The position numbers and the translations under genes are program-made. Positions 26,654 to 36,419 of a stretch of DNA of 64,000 nt are shown here, piece after piece. Below the pieces are notes generated by a model. It did no database searches. It saw nothing but the letters and a program-made list of their open reading frames with translations, and was not told the DNA's origin. Every line of letters starts with the position of its first letter. Position 1 is the stretch's first letter. The stretch is from CAYGHE01 sp964349805. GTDB lineage: Bacteria; Patescibacteriota; Saccharimonadia; Saccharimonadales; Saccharimonadaceae. The DNA is taken from NCBI GenBank assembly GCA_964349805.1, contig CAYGHE010000001.1, positions 31,409 through 95,408 of the forward strand. The letters are read 5' to 3'.

Positions 26654-28561
26654 TTATTTTTTGTCTTCGTCAACAACTTCACCTTCAACGGGCTCATCGC
26701 TAGCCTCGCCCCCCTCCGCTGAAGCTTCGGTGGATTGCGCTTCACCAGCTTCGCTGGTTTGCTGATACATCTTGGCACCAATAGGCATAATCTTTTCAGA
26801 TAGTTCTTTGGCAGCGGCCTCTAGAGCATCCTTATCGGCGTTTTCATCGTCTTTAACTTTCTTGGCTGCTTCCACGGCTTCTTCGATAATCTTTTTATCC
26901 TCGTCACTAATCTTGTCTTTGTGCTCACTGGGTAGCTTCTCAGCCTGATATACGGCATTTTCTAGTAGGTTACGAGCCTCAACTGTCTCACGCTTTTTCT
27001 TGTCTTCGTCGGCGTGCGCCTCAGCCTCTTTTTGGGCTTTTTCGATATCTTCCTTGTTGAGGTTCCCGCTGTTCTGAATAGTTATAGATTGCTCTTTGCC
27101 AGTGCCCTTATCTTTGGCTGCCACATTGAGTATCCCGTTAGCGTCGATATTAAAGGTAACTTCAATTTGTGGAATACCTCGAGGCGCTGGAGCAATACCG
27201 TCCAGGATAAACCGTCCTAGAGATTTATTATCGGTAGCCATTTCGCGCTCACCCTGCAGGACATGAATCTCAACCTGCGGCTGATTGTCAGAGGCTGTTG
27301 AAAACACTTCTGACTTGCTGGTTGGAACCGTAGTGTTTCTCTCGATGAGTTTTGTAGTAACGCCACCCATGGTTTCAATACCGAGAGATAAAGGCGTCAC
27401 ATCAAGTAATAGCACATCTTTGACATCGCCCGCTAACACGCCGCCCTGAATAGCTGCGCCGATAGCTACAACTTCGTCTGGGTTAACGCCCTGCATTGGA
27501 TCTTTACCAAAAATTGCTTTAACTTTTTCGACAACTGCTGGCATGCGGGTCATACCACCGACTAAAACTATTTCGTCGATGTCACTAGCTTTTAGCTTGG
27601 CGTCTTTTAGAGCTTCTTCGCAAGGTTTTGCCGTACTGTCGATTAAATCTTTGACCAATTCTTCTAATTTAGCCCGAGTTAACTTGTACTCGAAGTGCTT
27701 CGGACCTTCGGCATCGGCCGTAATGAAAGGCAAGTTGACGTTTATTTCGCTGGTGCTGGATAGTTCTTTCTTGGCTTTCTCGGCCTCGTCCTTCAGGCGC
27801 TGCATAGCGGCGTTGTCGCCCTTTAAATCAATGCCTTGATCGTTCTTGAATACTTCCAAAAAGTGATTGACTATACGGTTGTCGAAGTCTTCACCGCCCA
27901 AATGAGTATCACCGTGGGTACTTTTTACTTCGAATACGCCATCACCTAGTTCTAGAACAGATACGTCAAAAGTACCGCCACCAAGGTCAAAAACAACAAT
28001 TTTTTCGTCTTTTTTGCTTTCTAGACCATAGGCGAGTGCGGCAGCTGTCGGTTCATTTATTATTCGTTTTACTTCCAGACCGGCAATTTTACCGGCATCT
28101 TTGGTAGCTTGACGTTGAGAGTCGTCAAAGTAGGCCGGGACAGTAATAACAGCTTCGGTTACTGGCTCTCCCAAGTAATTTTCGGCGTCGGCTTTGATTT
28201 TGCCGATAATCATGGCGCTAATTTCTTCTGGAGTGTAGTCTTTGTCACCCATTTTAACGGCCACACCATTGCCTTTTTTAACAATTTCATACGGCATAAT
28301 ATCAATGTCTTTTTGGATTTCTTTGTCGCTGAATTTACGGCCGATTAGACGTTTTACACCATAAATCGTGTTTTTGGCGTTAGTAACGCGCTGACGTTGA
28401 GCGACCTGTCCGACTAAACGCTCACCAGATTTATTGATAGCTACGACACTAGGGGTGGTACGATTACCTTCGGCGTTGGCGATTACTTCTGGCTTGCCAG
28501 CCACCATATACGCAAAAGCGCTGTTAGTTGTACCGAGGTCAATTCCGATGATTTTACCCAT
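26654..28561 (-). CDS. dnaK: Chaperone DnaK (Hsp70)
   Basis: The 635-residue protein has the Hsp70 ATPase domain (GIDLGTTNS, DLGGGTFDVS, VGGMTRMP), the linker VLLLDVTPLSLG and the substrate-binding domain. The tail is long and acidic, ending VDEDKK. An AGGGAG ribosome binding site precedes the ATG. It is expressed from its own CIRCE-controlled promoter rather than only from hrcA. Confidence 0.98.
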   Translation of the reverse strand: MGKIIGIDLGTTNSAFAYMVAGKPEVIANAEGNRTTPSVVAINKSGERLVGQVAQRQRVTNAKNTIYGVKRLIGRKFSDKEIQKDIDIMPYEIVKKGNGVAVKMGDKDYTPEEISAMIIGKIKADAENYLGEPVTEAVITVPAYFDDSQRQATKDAGKIAGLEVKRIINEPTAAALAYGLESKKDEKIVVFDLGGGTFDVSVLELGDGVFEVKSTHGDTHLGGEDFDNRIVNHFLEVFKNDQGIDLKGDNAAMQRLKDEAEKAKKELSSTSEINVNLPFITADAEGPKHFEYKLTRAKLEELVKDLIDSTAKPCEEALKDAKLKASDIDEIVLVGGMTRMPAVVEKVKAIFGKDPMQGVNPDEVVAIGAAIQGGVLAGDVKDVLLLDVTPLSLGIETMGGVTTKLIERNTTVPTSKSEVFSTASDNQPQVEIHVLQGEREMATDNKSLGRFILDGIAPAPRGIPQIEVTFNIDANGILNVAAKDKGTGKEQSITIQNSGNLNKEDIEKAQKEAEAHADEDKKKRETVEARNLLENAVYQAEKLPSEHKDKISDEDKKIIEEAVEAAKKVKDDENADKDALEAAAKELSEKIMPIGAKMYQQTSEAGEAQSTEASAEGGEASDEPVEGEVVDEDKK

Positions 28562-28622
28562 TCTGTTCTCCCTTGTCCTCTTAAGCTTATTTGGTCAGAG
28601 GATTAATTCTTATTTTATTATT

Positions 28623-28649
28623 CTAGCACTCATGTATCATGATTGCCAA
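28623..28649. promoter_or_regulatory. Second, degenerate CIRCE in the dnaK leader
   Basis: CTAGCACTC-N9-GATTGCCAA keeps one arm intact and the other at 7 of 9 positions. It lies just downstream of the predicted dnaK transcription start. Confidence 0.6.
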
Positions 28650-28657
28650 TCACGACC

Positions 28658-28686
28658 AATATATCGAAAACTAGCACTCGTGTCAA
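28658..28686 (-). promoter_or_regulatory. dnaK promoter
   Basis: Read on the minus strand, TTGACA (28681-28686) and TATATT (28658-28663) are separated by exactly 17 bp. The -35 lies inside the perfect CIRCE, so HrcA would block polymerase directly. Confidence 0.85.
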
Positions 28687-28697
28687 TAGAGTGCTAG
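28671..28697. promoter_or_regulatory. Perfect CIRCE operator upstream of dnaK
   Basis: CTAGCACTC-N9-GAGTGCTAG is a perfect inverted repeat. It overlaps the dnaK -35 hexamer and is the binding site expected for HrcA encoded at 29594-30304. Confidence 0.93.
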
Positions 28698-28733
28698 TAT
28701 TTTATACTTGCTTCTAAATAGCGTTCAATTATA

Positions 28734-29129
28734 TTAGCTACCGTTATTACCACCGTAAAGCTCGTTGTGAGCTTCTTGCTCCATGGTAAATCGCTTTTCG
28801 GCTGATACGCCGATTACTCGCGCGAATTCATTCGGGACGTTTTGCAGAAGAGCTCGGGTTGCAGGCGATACATCCACCCGCTCACTGCTTTGTCTCTCTG
28901 TAATAAGCAGTTTGAGTGTATCGTCAGGTCCAGTATGCCCAGCAGCATAACCTTCTAGTATGCCCGCTAAGCTAGTTACAAATCTTTCCAGAGATTTGTC
29001 ATTAGGAGCCAATCTCATGCGACTTTGTATATCTTGAAGCAAGCCATCTATGGATTGTGGACTTTGCACTGTATCTACAGGCTTAGGCACAGGTTTATGT
29101 CTGTGTGGCAAGTGTTCGTGTCCAAACAT
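28734..29129 (-). CDS. Unknown 131-residue protein between grpE and dnaK
   Basis: It starts 2 bp after the grpE stop and is therefore in the hrcA-grpE transcript. The N-terminus is His/Pro-rich (MFGHEHLPHRHKPVPKPV). The rest is predicted helical, without a membrane segment. No family was recognised. Its position suggests a chaperone accessory role, but nothing in the sequence shows one. Confidence 0.7.
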   Translation of the reverse strand: MFGHEHLPHRHKPVPKPVDTVQSPQSIDGLLQDIQSRMRLAPNDKSLERFVTSLAGILEGYAAGHTGPDDTLKLLITERQSSERVDVSPATRALLQNVPNEFARVIGVSAEKRFTMEQEAHNELYGGNNGS

Positions 29130-29131
29130 AA

Positions 29132-29593
29132 TTATTTTGTCCTCACTTTTACGATAGCGGGGCGGATGACGGTGCCACCTAGAATGTAGCCTGGCTGCAA
29201 TTCTTCGGCGATAACTTCTTCGTCACCTTCTCCCTCTTCCATTATAACGGCTTCGTGTAGTTCAGGGTTAAATTCGGTGCCCGGTTCAGCCTTAACTCGT
29301 TTTAAATCAAGGGCCTCGAGAGATTGTTCAAGGTTTTTCACTAAACTGATAATACCCTGCACCCAGGAGTTATCCTGCAAATCTTTAGGCGCGTGACTGA
29401 TAGCCCGCTCGATATTATCGATGACAGGTAAGAGTTTGATAATAGCAGCCGTCTGCCCCGATTCGCGAGCAGCTTGTTTCTCAACATCGACAATCTTGCG
29501 ATAGTTTTCAAAATCAGCCCGTAAACGCTGTAAATCGGCCGTTAATTCGCCGATTTGTTGCTCTAACTCAGTTTGTTTCTTACTTTTTGACAT
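29132..29593 (-). CDS. grpE: Nucleotide exchange factor GrpE
   Basis: The 153-residue protein has a long N-terminal coiled coil (KQTELEQQIGELTADLQRL), the RADFENYRK core and a C-terminal beta domain with GYILGGTVIRPAIVKV. GrpE releases ADP from DnaK. It directly follows hrcA without a gap. Confidence 0.95.
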   Translation of the reverse strand: MSKSKKQTELEQQIGELTADLQRLRADFENYRKIVDVEKQAARESGQTAAIIKLLPVIDNIERAISHAPKDLQDNSWVQGIISLVKNLEQSLEALDLKRVKAEPGTEFNPELHEAVIMEEGEGDEEVIAEELQPGYILGGTVIRPAIVKVRTK

Positions 29594-30304
29594 CTATAAA
29601 ACTTCCTCTAACATAGCGCCCGCATGACGCACTAATCGCATAACCCTGGCGTAGCTTTGCCGAGTTGATCCTAGCACTCCAATATAACTGTTGTCAGAGT
29701 ATGGCGATCGGAAGCGGCTAATAATCAAGCTAGCGCCACTAGTTTTGCCGATAGGGTTTTCGGCGCCGATAAAGACGTTCAGGGGCTCGTTTGGCGCGGC
29801 TTCACGCAACCATGGCTCAAGGTTATCAAGCAGCTGAGCTACGGCTTGGGCATGGTCGGTTCGCATAAATTCAGGTTGAGCGAATAAATTACCAATGCCG
29901 CTCATATATAATTCGTCGCCAATCGTGGCTAGGCCAAGGTTGTGCGTTAATTCAACTAGGCTATCTACGGCGCTACGAATGGCGCGGTCAGCTCTGTCGA
30001 CATGGGTGCCGACCCTAGCTTCAATCGCCCTCGCACTGCGATCGACACTAGGTAACCCTTTGACCTCACCAATTTCGTTGATAGTGTTTACATAAAATCT
30101 ATATCCGGCATCGGTTGGAATACGACCAGCACTAGTGTGTGGCTGCATAATCAGCCCCATCTCTTCTAGCTTAGCCATCTCAGAACGAATAGTAGCGCTA
30201 GAAACGCCAAAAAGCTTAGCTAGCATAACGCTTCCAACCGGCGCAGCAATTTCGGCGTGTTGCTCGATAATAGTAGCCAGTATTTGTGCTTGCCTCTCTG
30301 TCAT
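29594..30304 (-). CDS. hrcA: Heat-shock repressor HrcA
   Basis: The ATG at 30304 (236 residues, MTERQAQILATIIEQH) lies 6 nt after TATAAT. The longer frame would begin inside the operator. A winged helix (about 1-75, with VSSATIRSEMAKLEEMGL) is followed by the GAF-like HrcA domain. It is somewhat shorter than the usual 340 residues. CIRCE at 30324-30350 gives autoregulation. Confidence 0.95.
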   Translation of the reverse strand: MTERQAQILATIIEQHAEIAAPVGSVMLAKLFGVSSATIRSEMAKLEEMGLIMQPHTSAGRIPTDAGYRFYVNTINEIGEVKGLPSVDRSARAIEARVGTHVDRADRAIRSAVDSLVELTHNLGLATIGDELYMSGIGNLFAQPEFMRTDHAQAVAQLLDNLEPWLREAAPNEPLNVFIGAENPIGKTSGASLIISRFRSPYSDNSYIGVLGSTRQSYARVMRLVRHAGAMLEEVL

Positions 30305-30323
30305 AACTGGATTATAACCTATT

Positions 30324-30350
30324 TTGGCACTGTAGGTCAATGAGTGCCAA
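30324..30350. promoter_or_regulatory. CIRCE operator of hrcA
   Basis: TTGGCACTG-N9-GAGTGCCAA lies 7 bp upstream of the hrcA -10 box (30311-30316) and so covers its -35 zone. Confidence 0.85.
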
Positions 30351-30411
30351 GGTAGCGATTGCACCTGAGTCTGTTAATAGAATTCGGCTTATTCCCTGTA
30401 TACTTATTGAT

Positions 30412-31032
30412 ATGGAATTATCTAATGACGTGATGTCCATCAAACAATGGCTGGGAAGAGGGTCAATTAACATTTTTGGACGGCCATTTGCCGGTAAAGA
30501 CACGCAGGGTCGCGTTTTAGCGGATATGTTAAACGCTAATCTCTTAGGCGGTGGAGATATTTTGCGCAATTCCGAAATACCCGAAGACGTTCAATCTGAG
30601 CTAAGGGCTGGAAAATTAGCGCCGACTGACGAATACATACGTATTGTCCTACCCTATTTATCCCGTGAAGAGTTTGCCGACCAGCCACTAATTCTAAGTT
30701 CGGTCGGTCGCTGGATTGGCGAAGAAGAAGGTGTTTTGCAAGTAGCTCAGGCCGCTGGACACCCGATTAAAGCCGTTATCTATCTTGACCTCAAAGAAGA
30801 CACCGTAAGAAAGCGTTGGCACGCTTTGCATGAATTACAGGACAGGGGAGATCGACATGACGATACTCTGGAGGTATTAGAAACTCGTTTGAAAGAATTT
30901 AGAGAAAAAACTTTGCCCGTAGTCGAGAAATACCGTGAATTAGGGTTACTAATCGACGTAGACGGAGAGCAACCCGTCGAAACCGTCACGCAATCCATTC
31001 TGCAAGAACTCCGCAATCACGCCAAATCTTAA
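30412..31032 (+). CDS. Adenylate kinase-like nucleoside monophosphate kinase
   Basis: The ATG at 30412 lies 7 nt after TATACT and gives 206 residues. The P-loop INIFGRPFAGKDTQG has an unusual RPFAGKDT in place of GxPGxGKGT. The ADK-type NMP-binding segment GGGDILRNSEIP and a Y-x-D-LKEDTVRKRW segment follow. A full Cys-zinc lid is absent. It is probably an AMP/CMP-type kinase, specificity not shown. Its end converges on lepA across a palindromic repeat. Confidence 0.75.
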   Translation: MELSNDVMSIKQWLGRGSINIFGRPFAGKDTQGRVLADMLNANLLGGGDILRNSEIPEDVQSELRAGKLAPTDEYIRIVLPYLSREEFADQPLILSSVGRWIGEEEGVLQVAQAAGHPIKAVIYLDLKEDTVRKRWHALHELQDRGDRHDDTLEVLETRLKEFREKTLPVVEKYRELGLLIDVDGEQPVETVTQSILQELRNHAKS

Positions 31033-31042
31033 CACCCCCGTT

Positions 31043-31083
31043 GTTGCAAGGCCCGTCCTTGCAACAAGGACGGGCCTTGCAAC
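31043..31083. repeat. Dispersed palindrome, copy B
   Basis: A perfect inverted repeat has 19-nt arms (31043-31061 and 31065-31083) around a 3-nt loop, with core GGCCCGTCC. It sits exactly between the stops of two convergent genes, which suits a bidirectional terminator. There is no T run. Confidence 0.85.
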
Positions 31084-31087
31084 AGAG

Positions 31088-32866
31088 TTAGTCACGCTTG
31101 AGCATGACAGTAAATGCTTCGGAAGGGATGTCGATTTTGCCGAAGCGCTTAAGACGTTTTTTACCCTTGGCTTGTTTGGCTAATACTTTCTTTTTGCGTG
31201 ATACGTCGCCACCATAAAGGCCAGTCGTAACGTCTTTTCGATAGGCCGATAAGTCGGCCCGAGCAATAAACTTGCCCCCGATAGCCGCTTGCAATGCCAC
31301 CTGAAAACTCTGGCGCGGTATAACATCTTTTAACTTATCCACAACTTCCCTGCCAATTCCTTGCGCCTCGCTCCTGTGTACCATCAAACTAAGAGCGTCT
31401 ATCATGCTGCCAGCCACATAAAAATCAACTCTTACTAAATCTTCGGCTCGGTAATCGTCTAGCTCGTAGTTGAACGAGCCATACCCTTTTGTAGCTGATT
31501 TTAATTTGTCATAAAAGTCAGTTAACAGGTTAGCTAGTGGCGCCTCAAAACTAACCAAAGCTCTTTCGTCTATGTAACTCAGGTTTTTTTGGAGACCCCG
31601 TTTAGCCGCTATCAACTGCAAAACAGACCCGATAAAACCTTTAGGTACGACTATTTCACCTTTAATCCATGGTTCGCGAATTTCTTGTATTTTGCTCATA
31701 TCTGGTAGATCAGCAGCACTTTTAATGTCGATTTCTGACCCGTCCGTTATCGTCACGTGATAATCCGTAGATGGATTGGTAATAACTAAATCTAGTCCAT
31801 ATTCGCGCTCCAGTCTTTCACGAACAATGTCCATGTGCAAGAGCCCCAGGAAGCCAACTCTAACCCCAAATCCCAGCACGGGCGAGTTCTCTGGGGTAAA
31901 CTGCAGGGCGGAATCGCTTAAACTCAGTTTTTCGATAGCGTCTTTTAGAGCCTGATAATCATCATTGCTTGTTGGGAAAAATCCAGCATAAACAAACGGT
32001 TTGACTAATTTATAGCCAGGTAGCGGGGAATCTGCAGAAAGTGTTTTTGCGGTTACCGTATCACCTACCCGAGCTTCCCGAGTGGTTCGAAGGTTGGTAA
32101 CGATATAGCCGATTTGCCCGCTCTTTAGCTCAGGCTCAGAATGCATCGAAGGCAACAACCCACCAACTTCTAGTGCTATACCTTTGGAATCAGTCGCCAT
32201 TAGACGAATTTCTTCGCCTTTTTTAATTGACCCATCAACTACTCGAACATACAGCACCACTCCTCGATAATCATCGAAATAACTATCAAAGACCAAGGCG
32301 CGCGCTGGATTATCTGGGTTACCTTGCGGTGATTTTATTTTTTCAACAACCGCATCTAATACCTCGCGAACACCCTCGCCAGTTTTGGCGCTAATCTTGA
32401 TAATTTCATCTTCGGAGCATCCCAGCAAATTAATTATCTCGGCGCTAACCCGCGTTACGTCAGCAGCCGGCAAATCAATTTTGTTTATAACCGGAATTAT
32501 AGTCAGCTCGGCCGCCAAGGCTAAATAAACGTTGGCTAAAGTTTGAGCCTGGATTCCTTGACTAGCATCGACTATTAATACCGCGCCTTCGCAGGCCGCC
32601 AAAGACCGTGACACCTCATAGCTAAAATCAACATGACCCGGCGTATCGATGAGGTTGAGCTGGTAATCTTTGTACTTCATCCTCACTGGCGCCAATTTTA
32701 TAGTGATGCCCTTTTCACGCTCTAGCTCCATGCTGTCAAGAAGCTGCGACTTCATATCACGTTGCTCGACCGTCCCTGTTAATTCCAGCATGCGGTCAGC
32801 CAATGTCGATTTGCCATGATCGATGTGAGCGATAATACAAAAGTTGCGTATATGGTTTTGAATCAT
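31088..32866 (-). CDS. lepA: Elongation factor 4 (LepA)
   Basis: The 592-residue GTPase has G1 AHIDHGKST near residue 13, G3 DTPGH and G4 NKID. The LepA-specific C-terminal domain follows, with a KKVLAKQAKGKKRLK-type basic segment. It back-translocates stalled ribosomes. Its start overlaps the murJ stop by 4 bp. Confidence 0.97.
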   Translation of the reverse strand: MIQNHIRNFCIIAHIDHGKSTLADRMLELTGTVEQRDMKSQLLDSMELEREKGITIKLAPVRMKYKDYQLNLIDTPGHVDFSYEVSRSLAACEGAVLIVDASQGIQAQTLANVYLALAAELTIIPVINKIDLPAADVTRVSAEIINLLGCSEDEIIKISAKTGEGVREVLDAVVEKIKSPQGNPDNPARALVFDSYFDDYRGVVLYVRVVDGSIKKGEEIRLMATDSKGIALEVGGLLPSMHSEPELKSGQIGYIVTNLRTTREARVGDTVTAKTLSADSPLPGYKLVKPFVYAGFFPTSNDDYQALKDAIEKLSLSDSALQFTPENSPVLGFGVRVGFLGLLHMDIVRERLEREYGLDLVITNPSTDYHVTITDGSEIDIKSAADLPDMSKIQEIREPWIKGEIVVPKGFIGSVLQLIAAKRGLQKNLSYIDERALVSFEAPLANLLTDFYDKLKSATKGYGSFNYELDDYRAEDLVRVDFYVAGSMIDALSLMVHRSEAQGIGREVVDKLKDVIPRQSFQVALQAAIGGKFIARADLSAYRKDVTTGLYGGDVSRKKKVLAKQAKGKKRLKRFGKIDIPSEAFTVMLKRD

Positions 32867-34494
32867 TTTTTGACGGACACTCTGCTAAAGAGAATTTTCT
32901 TAATTCGGTTTATTATCGGTTTGGCCTCGTCAATCATGAAGGCCCAGCTAATCAATAAATACACCGTCAAGCTAACGGCCGTTATCAACAAGAATTTAGG
33001 CAAGGTAGCCAATAGTCCCTGGTCGGCAGCGCTAAGAGGCATGATTAGTACGCTAGCATAGGTCACTACCGCCATAAATCCCGCCGCGCTAGCCATTCGA
33101 CCAACGGCATGGACGAACACCATATCGAACAGCCCTTTTATGCGTCTAGACATAATAGTAAACAAGATAATAGCTTCAACTATCGAGACGATGGCCGCCG
33201 CCCACGCCAAACCGTAAGGTCCCATGTTGAGGCCCATGGTAAACCAGACTGCCAAACTAACGTTTAGAATTATGGCGAATATTGAAATATATAGCGGCGT
33301 TTTAGTATCTTGTTGAGCATAAAAACTACGGGCTGCTAAATGATAGACCGACCTGAACAATATAGCGATTGCCAGAATAGCGAATATGCTAGCCATTAAA
33401 ACATCACCACCTTCTTTGATGAAGTTGACCAAATAACCTCGGCCAAAGAACGCGATTATAACAGCTGGCAGCACTAGCCAAATAATGACCCGAAGCACCG
33501 TCTGTAATTCTTTTTTAAATAAATCTGGGCGGTTCTGCCCTATTCGTTCGGCCATTTTAGGGAAGGCCGCCGTACTGATAGCCACTCCAATAAGATTAAT
33601 TGGCACGTACGACAAGGCTGAGGCTTGCTGATAAGCACGGACTGTTCCCGAGACCATGCGTGAAGCCAAGTTGGTCTCGACTAGGCTAGTTATGTAATCT
33701 ATGCCTTGGTCTAACGATCTGGGTGGTAACAGAGACAAAACCTTGCGGAAGCCGCGGTTACGCCAATAAATTTTAAAGTGATAGTCAAATCCCATACCAA
33801 CTAGCCCTATACTGCTGACCATAAGTTGCATCACAGATCCTAAGACCACACCCAAGGCTACACCCATAATTCCACCTTCGAATACTTGCCACCCAAAAAT
33901 ATTAATCCCGTTGGTGAAAAATAGCGCACCAATAATAATACCTATGTTATAAACGGTTGGCGCCAGAGCAAAAAACGTAAAACGCCCAACGGCCTGTTGC
34001 ATGCTAGCAATAGCAGTGGCAATAGCAAACAGAAACGGGTTAATAGCGATTACCCGCATCATACTGACCGCTAACGCTCGGCTGGATTCGTCTAATCCAG
34101 GACCAACTACGTAACGCACTAATGGCTCGGCAAAGATAATTATCAAGATACTGGTAATCAGCGTTACTATCGCCATTAAGTTTATGATGCTAGTTGATAA
34201 TTCCCAGGCCGACCTTTTGTTGCCTTTAGCTAATCGTTGGCTGAAAACGGGTATAAAACTGACGCTCAAAGCGCCCGAAACTAATATAAAAAACATGAAG
34301 TCCGGAACCGTAAAAGCTACGGTGTAGGCGTCAATTCCTTGAGGATAAGTGTCGTAGTAAAGTCCGTTAAGTTGGCGATCCCGAAATAATCCAAGGGCGC
34401 TAGAAACGAGAGTTGATCCAGCCAACATAATAGCTGCCAATTGTATGGACACCTTGGAATTAGCTCGGGCAACTGTACTCTTGATTGGTCCCAT
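32863..34494 (-). CDS. murJ: Lipid II flippase MurJ
   Basis: The 543-residue protein has about 14 membrane helices and MurJ/MviN landmarks such as GLFRDRQLNGLYY near residue 40 and SFIPVFSQRLAKG. It moves lipid II to the outer face for wall synthesis. It lies base to base between ftsH and lepA, so the three form one transcript. Confidence 0.93.
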   Translation of the reverse strand: MGPIKSTVARANSKVSIQLAAIMLAGSTLVSSALGLFRDRQLNGLYYDTYPQGIDAYTVAFTVPDFMFFILVSGALSVSFIPVFSQRLAKGNKRSAWELSTSIINLMAIVTLITSILIIIFAEPLVRYVVGPGLDESSRALAVSMMRVIAINPFLFAIATAIASMQQAVGRFTFFALAPTVYNIGIIIGALFFTNGINIFGWQVFEGGIMGVALGVVLGSVMQLMVSSIGLVGMGFDYHFKIYWRNRGFRKVLSLLPPRSLDQGIDYITSLVETNLASRMVSGTVRAYQQASALSYVPINLIGVAISTAAFPKMAERIGQNRPDLFKKELQTVLRVIIWLVLPAVIIAFFGRGYLVNFIKEGGDVLMASIFAILAIAILFRSVYHLAARSFYAQQDTKTPLYISIFAIILNVSLAVWFTMGLNMGPYGLAWAAAIVSIVEAIILFTIMSRRIKGLFDMVFVHAVGRMASAAGFMAVVTYASVLIMPLSAADQGLLATLPKFLLITAVSLTVYLLISWAFMIDEAKPIINRIKKILFSRVSVKK

Positions 34495-36363
34495 CTAGTA
34501 TAATTTGGCCTCCGCTGGCAGGACGGTACCTTTTAGCATCTCGGTCACTTTCGGCCCCTCTATAGTTTCTTCTTCTAGCAAAACTTTGGCTATTTTGTCT
34601 AACGCCTCGCGGTTATGGGTAATGATTGATTCGGCTCGTTTGGCGGCTTCTTGAATAAGCGTTGCTACTTCACTGTCAATTACTTTGGCGGTATCCTCGC
34701 TGTAGGCGCGTTCATGGGTCATTCTTTCGAATACTATGCCACCACCGTCGTCATGGAATACTTGATCGCGTAATTTTACACCCATGCCTTGTTCTACGAT
34801 CATGTTACGGGCAATTTCAGTAGCTTTTCTAAGATCGTCGCCGGCTCCAGTCGTGATGCGATCCTTGCCATAAACTATCTTTTCAGAAACCCTGCCTCCG
34901 AGCGCTCGAGCCAGTACGTCCTTGAATTCTATGATACTGGTGTAGCTCTTGTCCTCTGGAGGTAAGAACCAAGTCACGCCGCCTGTTCCGCCTCGCGGTA
35001 TAATAGTGACCTTGTGGACTGGATCGCTGTCTGGCAAAACGTGTCCGACAAGAGCGTGCCCAGCTTCGTGATAGGCGGTCATTTCTTTTTCTTTCTCGCC
35101 CATAACTGTGGTCTTGCGTTCTGGACCGATAGCTACTTTTTCAAATGCTTCCGTAAGATCGGCGTTGCTGATTTTTTTGGAATCTCGACGAGCGGCCACA
35201 ATCGCGGCTTCGTTAACGATATTAGCTAAATCGGCTCCTGAAGAACCAGCGGTTTTAGCAGCTAGAGAATCAATGTCGACACTATCGTCAACTGGTTTGT
35301 TTTTGAAATGTACTCTTAGGATTGCTTCACGGTCTTTTCGTTCAGGCAACATGATATTGGTGCGACGATCAAATCGTCCTGGTCGCAAGAGAGCTGGGTC
35401 AAGAACGTCGGCGCGGTTAGTAGCCGCCAGTACGATAACATTGGTCCCAGTTTCAAAACCATCCATTTCTACTAGAATTTGGTTTAGAGTTTGTTCGCGT
35501 TCGTCATGGCCACCGCCCATACCACTGCCTCGACGGCGTCCAACGGCGTCAATCTCATCAATAAAGACAATAGCAGGCGCGTTCTTTTTAGCCTTGGCGA
35601 ATAAATCGCGGACTCTTGAAGCACCGACACCCACAAACATTTCTACGAATTCAGAACCGCTAATACTAAAGAATGGTACGTTAGCTTCGCCGGCCACAGC
35701 TCGCGCTAGCATGGTTTTACCAGTTCCTGGGCTACCAATTAAAAGCACGCCTTTAGGGATTTTGGCGCCAAGTGATTCGTATTTCTTAGGGTGTTTTAGA
35801 AAATCTACGACTTCTTCGAGGTCTTGTTTGGCCGAATCATTACCGGCGATGTCAGCAAAAACTACTTTTTCTTTGTCGATACCGTAAAGCTTGGCTTTGG
35901 ATTTACCGAAACCGAGCGCTTGATTGCTCTGCCCCTGGGCTTGGCGCATCATGAACATAAAGAATCCAATTATCAAGACAACTGGTATGGCTATAATCGC
36001 CAAGTTCCAAAGAGTTTCGTTGGTTGTTGATGGTGGCGTAACGGCAAGCTCAACTTCGGCTTCGGTGCTAAGACCTTGTTCGTGCAAGCTGCTATCACTC
36101 TGTTTGATAGAGCGTTGGGTAGCTTCTTCTTCACCTTTAGGAGTAACCTTTACGTCGTTACCCTGAACTTCAATTCTGGTAATTTGACCGTCGTTAGCTC
36201 GGCTTATAACGTCCGATATCGGTACTTCTTCAAGTCCGTCTTGCGGCGACATAAAAGCTGCGCCTATCAATATAAATGCTACTAGTAGCGCCCAAAAAAT
36301 ACCTTGTCGTATAAAATTACGAGGTTTCTTGTCGGGGTTAGGGGTAGGAGCTTTCATCACCAT
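34495..36363 (-). CDS. ftsH: ATP-dependent zinc metalloprotease FtsH
   Basis: The ATG at 36363 follows an AAAGGAA ribosome binding site and gives 622 residues. A second ATG two codons later is also possible. Two membrane helices flank a short extracytoplasmic domain. The AAA core has GSPGTGKT near 209, and the protease has HEAGH near 429. It degrades misfolded membrane and regulatory proteins. Confidence 0.97.
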   Translation of the reverse strand: MVMKAPTPNPDKKPRNFIRQGIFWALLVAFILIGAAFMSPQDGLEEVPISDVISRANDGQITRIEVQGNDVKVTPKGEEEATQRSIKQSDSSLHEQGLSTEAEVELAVTPPSTTNETLWNLAIIAIPVVLIIGFFMFMMRQAQGQSNQALGFGKSKAKLYGIDKEKVVFADIAGNDSAKQDLEEVVDFLKHPKKYESLGAKIPKGVLLIGSPGTGKTMLARAVAGEANVPFFSISGSEFVEMFVGVGASRVRDLFAKAKKNAPAIVFIDEIDAVGRRRGSGMGGGHDEREQTLNQILVEMDGFETGTNVIVLAATNRADVLDPALLRPGRFDRRTNIMLPERKDREAILRVHFKNKPVDDSVDIDSLAAKTAGSSGADLANIVNEAAIVAARRDSKKISNADLTEAFEKVAIGPERKTTVMGEKEKEMTAYHEAGHALVGHVLPDSDPVHKVTIIPRGGTGGVTWFLPPEDKSYTSIIEFKDVLARALGGRVSEKIVYGKDRITTGAGDDLRKATEIARNMIVEQGMGVKLRDQVFHDDGGGIVFERMTHERAYSEDTAKVIDSEVATLIQEAAKRAESIITHNREALDKIAKVLLEEETIEGPKVTEMLKGTVLPAEAKLY

Positions 36364-36419
36364 GAAAAATATATTCCTTTCTTCGCGTTGGCAACGGGTT
36401 TTCGGCAATTAATACAGAA

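Noticed and set aside
35108..35887. 259-codon plus-strand frame
   Set aside because: It is antisense to the conserved AAA core of FtsH; no ribosome binding site or recognisable domain.
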